Positions 40,406 to 41,850 of a stretch of DNA of 41,850 bases are shown here, one piece after another. Position numbers and translations under genes: made by a program. This stretch comes from an uncultured Prevotella sp. Its GTDB lineage: Bacteria > Bacteroidota > Bacteroidia > Bacteroidales > Bacteroidaceae. Every line of letters starts with the position of its first letter. Positions within the stretch are counted from its first letter, which is position 1. The DNA is taken from assembly GCA_947177775.1 (NCBI GenBank), contig CAMWVS010000025.1, forward strand, positions 1-41,850. Reading direction: 5' to 3'. Under the pieces are notes generated by a model. That model saw only the letters and a program-made list of their open reading frames with translations, ran no database searches and had not been told where the DNA came from.

Positions 40406-41800
40406 TCAATGTGTTCCGCCTCCAAGAGCATGATACAGATGAATGATGCTTTGTATTCGTGCCGTCCTGTCTTGTGCCAATGTCAGCCGGGCATTCAGTA
40501 GTGACTGTTGGGCGGTAAGGACTTCAAGGTAAGTGGCAGAAGTATAACGGAATAGAAGTTGTGTCTTCTCCGTGGCAGCTTCAAGGTCGCTTATTTGCTC
40601 CACATCAAGACGGATGCGTCCTTCGGCGGTCTGCCATTCGGTGAGGGCATCGTTCACCTCATTACCGGCATCGAGCAGAGCTTGCTCAAAGCGCAGTGCG
40701 GCTTCCTGCTGCCGTGCCTTTGTAATCTTCAGATTGGCGATGTTTGTGCCTTTATTGAATAAGGGGGCTGTGAGCGAGGCAATGGCGGACGACAGCCACT
40801 TGCCTGGATTGAGTATAGCCCCGCTACCGTTGTTTGTCCAGCCGAGCGAACCGGAGAGTGTCAGGCTCGGATAGAAGGCGGCGCGGGCTGCATTGACGGC
40901 ATAGAAGGCTTCCGCAAGTGCAGCTTCCGACTGCCTCACATCCGGGCGGTTGGAAAGGAGCGAAAGCGGTACGCCTATGGATATTTCGTCAGGGAAGCAT
41001 TGGTCGGCAAGTTTTCCACGCTCAATGGCGTGGGCAGGTTCTTTCAACAGGGCGGAAAGGGCGTTCTCCGTCTCGCTGATGCTCTTGCGGATGGTGAGTA
41101 TGGAGGCATTGAGGGCTGTACGGTCGGCACGTGCCTGATGTACAGCCACATCGTTGGTCTTTCCAGCCTGCGCCAACGCTTCCAATGTGGCGATGGTCTC
41201 ATCCCTGTTGGCAAGCGTCTCGTTGGAAATAGCAAGTTGCTCGTCAAGCATCAGCAACGTATAGTAGCTTTCGGCAATAGTTGCCACGATCTGCGTCTGC
41301 ACCGCCTGCGCATAGGCGCGGCTTTGTCCGAGTGCGGCGTCAGCGCCCCGCTTTGCGTTGGTCACACGTCCGAAGATGTCCGCTTCCCAAGATGCGGTTG
41401 CCCCGATGTTGTAGGTCTTTTTCGTTTCACCATCATAATGGCTGACACCCGCTTGCGGTGCCAGATTGATTGCCGGCAGATATGACAGGCGGGCATTCGT
41501 CAGTATCGCCTGTGCCTCTTCCACTTGCAGGCGTGCAATTCCAAGATCAGTATTGCGCTCCAAACCTGTAGCGATGAGCGCCTGTAGATGTTGGTCGGTG
41601 AAAAAAGTGCTCCAAGGGATTGACGCGATCGTTATGGTATCATTCCCAATATCAGTTTCCCGATAGAGACTGTCCGTTTTGATATCCGAATAGGGACGTG
41701 AATAGCGGGTGTATATGCCACATCCGCCCAACAGCGGGAGGATAAGGGCGATGGCACAGCACCGCCAGAATTTATGCTTGTTTCTCATTATTGTATTCAT
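40406..41800 (-). CDS. NodT-family efflux outer-membrane lipoprotein (RND channel)
   Basis: A 464-residue TolC-like outer-membrane channel lipoprotein. The signal ends in the lipobox L24-G-G-C27, so Cys27 is lipidated. Two outer-membrane efflux (OEP) repeats follow, with long coiled-coil helices and WEADIFGRVTNAKRGADAAL, PLSLLSNRPDVRQSEAALAE and YLEVLTAQQSLLNARLTLAQ landmarks. It forms the outer exit of a tripartite RND pump for drugs or other toxic compounds. The membrane-fusion and RND genes are expected upstream on the minus strand, beyond 41850. Met5 (41788) is an alternative start. I see no promoter in the 50 bases that remain, which fits a downstream position in an operon. Confidence 0.9.
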   Translation of the reverse strand: MNTIMRNKHKFWRCCAIALILPLLGGCGIYTRYSRPYSDIKTDSLYRETDIGNDTITIASIPWSTFFTDQHLQALIATGLERNTDLGIARLQVEEAQAILTNARLSYLPAINLAPQAGVSHYDGETKKTYNIGATASWEADIFGRVTNAKRGADAALGQSRAYAQAVQTQIVATIAESYYTLLMLDEQLAISNETLANRDETIATLEALAQAGKTNDVAVHQARADRTALNASILTIRKSISETENALSALLKEPAHAIERGKLADQCFPDEISIGVPLSLLSNRPDVRQSEAALAEAFYAVNAARAAFYPSLTLSGSLGWTNNGSGAILNPGKWLSSAIASLTAPLFNKGTNIANLKITKARQQEAALRFEQALLDAGNEVNDALTEWQTAEGRIRLDVEQISDLEAATEKTQLLFRYTSATYLEVLTAQQSLLNARLTLAQDRTARIQSIIHLYHALGGGTH

Positions 41801-41850
41801 TATATAATCAATCTGTTATACTCTGTTTTTCTTTCGCTATACTTCAGTTT

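Overview
The window is a chromosomal stretch of a Bacteroidales bacterium, most likely Prevotellaceae. The evidence is: promoters of the Bacteroidetes type (TAnnTTTG at -7, in the best cases a TTTG or TTG 19-20 nt upstream, no E. coli-type boxes); lineage-restricted families (a DUF4494 protein, an EFR1-type flavodoxin/ferredoxin fusion, the short form of CstA, an M6 protease with a 'DGRYL...KKGIYIVGGKKV' tail); lipoproteins with LSAC and LGGC lipoboxes; and a GC-rich palindromic repeat near the right end of a kind I associate with Prevotella. I see no rRNA, tRNA, CRISPR array, insertion sequence or phage gene. Almost all of it is ordinary chromosome in short operons.

Layout. 1-5.1 kb: an FAD-dependent oxidoreductase, a structured intergenic element, then pheT-yebC ending at a strong terminator. 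5.1-6.5 kb (minus): exonuclease, glutaredoxin-like protein, small lipoprotein. 6.6-10.3 kb: a nucleotidyltransferase-family gene converging on nadC-M23 peptidase, whose two genes overlap by 7 bp. 10.5-12.4 kb (minus): cstA and a small outer-membrane barrel gene 3 nt behind it. 12.5-14.2 kb: a GHL10 glycoside hydrolase. 14.4-16.1 kb (minus): rubrerythrin and type I asparaginase. 16.3-20.6 kb (plus): glucuronate isomerase, a CE7-like esterase, then a GT2 glycosyltransferase with an L-rhamnose mutarotase. 20.8-26.7 kb (minus): two tandem paralogous acyl-CoA synthetase-like genes behind a promoter with two inverted repeats, preceded by a LolC/E-type permease and an aminotransferase. 27.1-29.6 kb (plus): a membrane pseudokinase, a DUF4494 protein and a YggS/PLPBP protein. 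29.7-34.6 kb (minus): M6 protease, EFR1 protein, YjbR, Tag, a CE1-like esterase and a short frameshifted reading frame ahead of it. 35-41.8 kb: a secreted DUF4893-like protein, a GH43 enzyme, a TonB-dependent receptor, a repeat element and a NodT-type efflux outer-membrane lipoprotein whose RND partners would lie beyond the right edge.

How the genes work together. Glucuronate isomerase, the CE7-like and CE1-like esterases and the GH43 enzyme fit xylan or pectin side-chain use, but they are scattered and no SusC/SusD pair is present, so this is not a polysaccharide utilisation locus. The observations most worth following are the pseudokinase-DUF4494-YggS operon, the four-copy nested inverted repeat at 1597-1724, the paired inverted repeats over the acyl-CoA synthetase promoter, the apparently leaderless EFR1 gene, the frameshifted small reading frame at 34.5-34.6 kb, and the palindromic repeat at 40.05-40.15 kb.
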